This document shows positions 5,600 through 7,476 of a stretch of DNA of 7,476 bases, one piece after another. The DNA lies in NCBI GenBank assembly GCA_021820645.1, contig JAKADJ010000103.1:1-7476 (forward strand). The letters are read 5' to 3'. The translations under genes were made by a program, and so were the position numbers. The notes below the pieces were generated by a model. It was not told the DNA's origin. It did not search any database and saw nothing but the letters and a program-made list of their open reading frames with translations. Numbering within the stretch: the first letter of the stretch is position 1; the number at the start of each line of letters is the position of its first letter. This DNA comes from Bacillota bacterium. Its GTDB lineage: Bacteria; Bacillota_E; Sulfobacillia; Sulfobacillales; Sulfobacillaceae.

Positions 5600-6027
5600 G
5601 GGCGATCCCTCATGGCTTTTCTTATCAAATTGACCGCCCGGTGTCGCCCAGCATGAGTGCGGAACGGTGGGGGAATCCCACCCCGGCACATGTGTTGGCC
5701 ACGCCGATGCTACTCCGCCTATTCGAAGAATGTGCAGCCGAAGGCATCTTGCCGTTTCTTCACCCCGATGAGTTAATTTTAGGAGCCGAAGTGACGTTAC
5801 GCCATCGGCGCCCCACACCACCAGGACTCACCGTGCACCTCAAGACCCAACTCATCGAGGTCAGTAAGGACAAATTGACTTTCGAGCTTCTGGCCTGGGA
5901 TGACATCGATGTTGTAGCAACCGGCACGCTCACATCCGCCGTGGTGTCCCGTGCGACCTTTGAGACCCGTTTCGCTGACAAATTTCAGTATGCCGAAAAC
6001 CTCTTAAACTCCCCTAAGGAATCGTGA
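5596..6027 (+). CDS. FlK-like hotdog-fold acyl-CoA thioesterase
   Basis: The 143-residue protein fits the fluoroacetyl-CoA thioesterase (FlK)-type branch of the hotdog superfamily. These proteins hydrolyse small acyl-CoA thioesters in the cytosol as dimers; most members have no known substrate. Residues VLATPMLLRLFEE (33-45) give Thr36 and Glu44, and the following strand, LGAEVTLRHRRPTPPG, gives Gly63 and His70. Spacing matches FlK Thr42, Glu50, Gly69 and His76 exactly, with a constant offset of six. The position matching FlK Arg120 appears to be Ser114 in GTLTSAVV, so fluoroacetate specificity should not be assumed. The ATG overlaps the DUF1054 stop codon. The stop lies only six bases from the convergent LysR stop, leaving no room for a separate terminator. 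Confidence 0.82.
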   Translation: MRAIPHGFSYQIDRPVSPSMSAERWGNPTPAHVLATPMLLRLFEECAAEGILPFLHPDELILGAEVTLRHRRPTPPGLTVHLKTQLIEVSKDKLTFELLAWDDIDVVATGTLTSAVVSRATFETRFADKFQYAENLLNSPKES

Positions 6028-6033
6028 ACCGTG

Positions 6034-6960
6034 CTAGTCTTCGTTGGCCCACGGTGGCAAGAGATGCAGAGGCACTCTATAGTGCTCGATAAAGCGGTGA
6101 AACAGGGCCCGAAATGCGGCGGTACGATGTGGTTCTTTCATCATGATGAGCGACGTGGTGCGCGCAATGGGGGGTAGCCCGTCCACTTCCAATGCAACCA
6201 GATCCTGGTGCTGAATGTCGTCACGTACGACAGAGTCGGGCACAAAGGCAGCCCCGAGACCCACTTTGACCATGCTTTTGATGACCTCATGACTATTAAA
6301 TTCCATTAAGACGCGAGGCATCACGCCGTGTTGTTCCAGGACGCCATCGACAAAGGATCGAAAGCGTGAAGGAGTCTCATAGGAGATAAAGTCCAATTGT
6401 GCAATATCATACAAAGTGAGCGTCTTCGGTAAATCGAGCGCACGTTCTGGGCTGACTACAAGACGCACCGGGTCCGAAAACAACGGAATCGAGTCAATTT
6501 GTTCATGAATAATTGGGATGGTAACGAGGCCAATGTCGTACTCCCCCTTAATCACCCCGTCCAAATTATCTTGAATCTCGCCGACTTTGACTCGCACCTT
6601 GATTTGCGGGAACTGTCGCGTGAACCCCGACAGGACCCGCGGCAAACTGAACACGGCAACCGTGGCCAAGGCTCCAATATGGAGTTCACCTTGCCCGGGC
6701 CTCTGGACCGCTTCCATGGCTTCATAGGTTTGGTCCAGCGACAATAAGATGCGCTTGGCATAATGGTAGAGTAATTCTCCGGTAGTAGTCAGTTGAAACT
6801 TTCGACCTTGGCGCATTAACAGCGTGGTATGAAACTCTTCTTCCAATTGTGCCAGTTGCTTGGTGACCGCAGGCTGCGTCAAGTTGAGTTGTTCTGCCGC
6901 CCGAGTCAAGCTGCCTGATTCCACGATGCGGGTGAAGGTGTTCAAATGCGCCAACTGCAT
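6034..6960 (-). CDS. LysR-type transcriptional regulator
   Basis: This is a DNA-binding regulator of 308 residues, normal for the family. The N-terminal winged helix-turn-helix is complete: FTRIVESGSLTRAAEQLNLT and QPAVTKQLAQLEEEF (about 9-43), followed by RQGRKFQLTTTGELL. After a linker helix, the effector-binding domain starts at GELHIGALATVAVFSLPRVL (about 91-110) and contains YDIGLVTIP and GLGAAFVPDSVV. The effector cannot be told. The start at ATG 6960 is chosen because AGGAGG lies nine bases upstream; the GTG at 6984 lies before that site and ATG 6969 touches it. It is divergent from the oxidoreductase gene at 7177, so by the usual LysR arrangement it probably controls that gene and itself. 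It converges with the thioesterase gene. Confidence 0.93.
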   Translation of the reverse strand: MQLAHLNTFTRIVESGSLTRAAEQLNLTQPAVTKQLAQLEEEFHTTLLMRQGRKFQLTTTGELLYHYAKRILLSLDQTYEAMEAVQRPGQGELHIGALATVAVFSLPRVLSGFTRQFPQIKVRVKVGEIQDNLDGVIKGEYDIGLVTIPIIHEQIDSIPLFSDPVRLVVSPERALDLPKTLTLYDIAQLDFISYETPSRFRSFVDGVLEQHGVMPRVLMEFNSHEVIKSMVKVGLGAAFVPDSVVRDDIQHQDLVALEVDGLPPIARTTSLIMMKEPHRTAAFRALFHRFIEHYRVPLHLLPPWANED

Positions 6961-6999
6961 ACCATGCATCCTCCTCGAAAGCACCTGGGCATAATTCTC

Positions 7000-7019
7000 A
7001 ATAGATTCCGAGACCTATT
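7000..7019. promoter_or_regulatory. AATAG-N10-CTATT dyad upstream of the LysR gene
   Basis: AATAG (7000-7004) and CTATT (7015-7019) form a perfect 5-bp dyad 40 bases before the LysR start. It overlaps a -10-like TAAAAT on the - strand (complement of 7017-7022). It could be an autoregulatory site. It does not fit the strict T-N11-A LysR box. Confidence 0.25.
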
Positions 7020-7044
7020 TTACTAGATTATTCCCACCAGTTAT

Positions 7045-7065
7045 GGTTTAAATAAAAAAGGTTTA
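7045..7065. repeat. Direct repeat GGTTTA in an AT-rich patch of the LysR/oxidoreductase intergenic region
   Basis: GGTTTA occurs at 7045-7050 and again at 7060-7065, 15 bases apart, separated by AATAAAAAA. It lies roughly midway between the two divergent genes. No well-matched -35/-10 pair was found for the oxidoreductase gene. Confidence 0.25.
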
Positions 7066-7176
7066 TTAGGCTTCCCGACGGATCCGTACTACAGTGAGAT
7101 CAATAATAAAGCGTGTTCAACGACCAACCTATCGACAACGCGCAGTATCCAGTTAGAGCATCTAGGAGGCACGATT

Positions 7177-7476
7177 ATGCTGGCGTGGAAAATTGGCGGC
7201 GATCAAGGAGAAGGAATTGATTCCACGGGTGACGTGTTGGCGTCTGTTGCCAACCGCATGGGATACTATGTCTACGGCTACAAACACTTTTCGTCCCGTA
7301 TTAAGGGAGGCCACACCAATTACAAAGTTCGCATTGCGACCTCTCGACTCGAGGCCACAACGCGCCGCACCGACATTTTAGTGGCACTGAACCAAGAAAC
7401 CATCGATCGAAACGTGCATGAACTCGATGGCGGTTTACTCCTGGGAGACCAGTCTTTCGGCCCCGTGCTCCCAGAA
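7177..7476 (+). CDS. 2-oxoacid:ferredoxin oxidoreductase alpha subunit (KorA-type), 5' part
   Basis: The first 100 residues are present and the frame is open at the right edge. It starts MLAWKIGGDQGEGIDSTGDV, then reads MGYYVYGYKHFSSRIKGGHT and NYKVRIATS. This is the glycine-rich gamma-domain of 2-oxoacid:acceptor oxidoreductases that, in two-subunit enzymes, is fused to the N-terminus of the alpha subunit. Such enzymes oxidatively decarboxylate 2-oxoglutarate, pyruvate or branched 2-oxoacids to acyl-CoA, using thiamine diphosphate and reducing ferredoxin. The substrate cannot be decided from this part. The ATG has AGGAGG (7164-7169) seven bases upstream. A beta subunit gene would be expected just downstream, outside the window. 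The divergent LysR gene is a likely regulator. Confidence 0.92.
   Translation, partial: MLAWKIGGDQGEGIDSTGDVLASVANRMGYYVYGYKHFSSRIKGGHTNYKVRIATSRLEATTRRTDILVALNQETIDRNVHELDGGLLLGDQSFGPVLPE

Noticed and set aside
7079..7086. Palindrome CGGATCCG in the LysR/oxidoreductase intergenic region
   Set aside because: It is an isolated 8-bp palindrome with no second copy or promoter alignment, and is expected by chance.
1..7476. Mobile elements, CRISPR arrays, phage genes or a multi-gene defence system
   Set aside because: There are no repeated spacers, transposase or integrase motifs, terminal inverted repeats, or nuclease/toxin signatures on either strand.

Overview
The window looks like an ordinary chromosomal stretch of a moderately GC-rich member of the Bacillota. 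The best guess is an acidophilic, Sulfobacillus-like lineage. That guess rests on the Bacillus-type gene families (YktB/DUF1054, YqgV-type thiamine-binding protein, FxsA), strong AGGAGG-type ribosome binding sites, TTG starts, and a neighbourhood mixing Gram-positive and actinobacteria-like genes. The genus is an inference, not something read from a marker gene. There are no phage, IS, CRISPR or rRNA/tRNA features.

Layout. (1) 1-700: the 3' end of a LapA-domain membrane protein (+) meets a convergent FxsA-family membrane protein (-), whose own promoter is visible at 671-699. (2) 623-1837: about 340 bases of apparently non-coding DNA, then a + strand gene for an uncharacterised protein carrying a FLWWPQDRAWCV motif. 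Its homology-like reading frame runs upstream of any normal start codon. (3) 1838-2303: a gene-free stretch with a weak terminator-like repeat, a foldable segment and a strong intrinsic terminator at 2047-2080. (4) 2304-3847: a - strand pair, a 12-TM MFS transporter and an uncharacterised protein of about 100 residues. (5) 3971-4841: a divergent + strand group, aspartate 1-decarboxylase (panD) and an MTH1187/YqgV-family thiamine-binding protein, closed by a strong hairpin. (6) 4875-6027: a promoter with an extended -10, then a two-gene unit (DUF1054/YktB and a FlK-like hotdog thioesterase) joined by an ATGA stop/start overlap. (7) 6034-7476: a LysR regulator (-) divergent from the start of a 2-oxoacid:ferredoxin oxidoreductase alpha subunit (+), which runs off the window.

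Together the genes suggest coenzyme-A and acyl-CoA related housekeeping: PanD makes beta-alanine for pantothenate/CoA, a hotdog thioesterase hydrolyses acyl-CoAs, and a TPP- and CoA-dependent oxoacid oxidoreductase follows. There is no evidence that they form a single system. I saw no clearly new multi-gene system. The points most worth a second look are the substituted active-site positions in PanD, the missing start of the gene ending at 1837, and the structured, terminator-bounded segment at 1935-2080.
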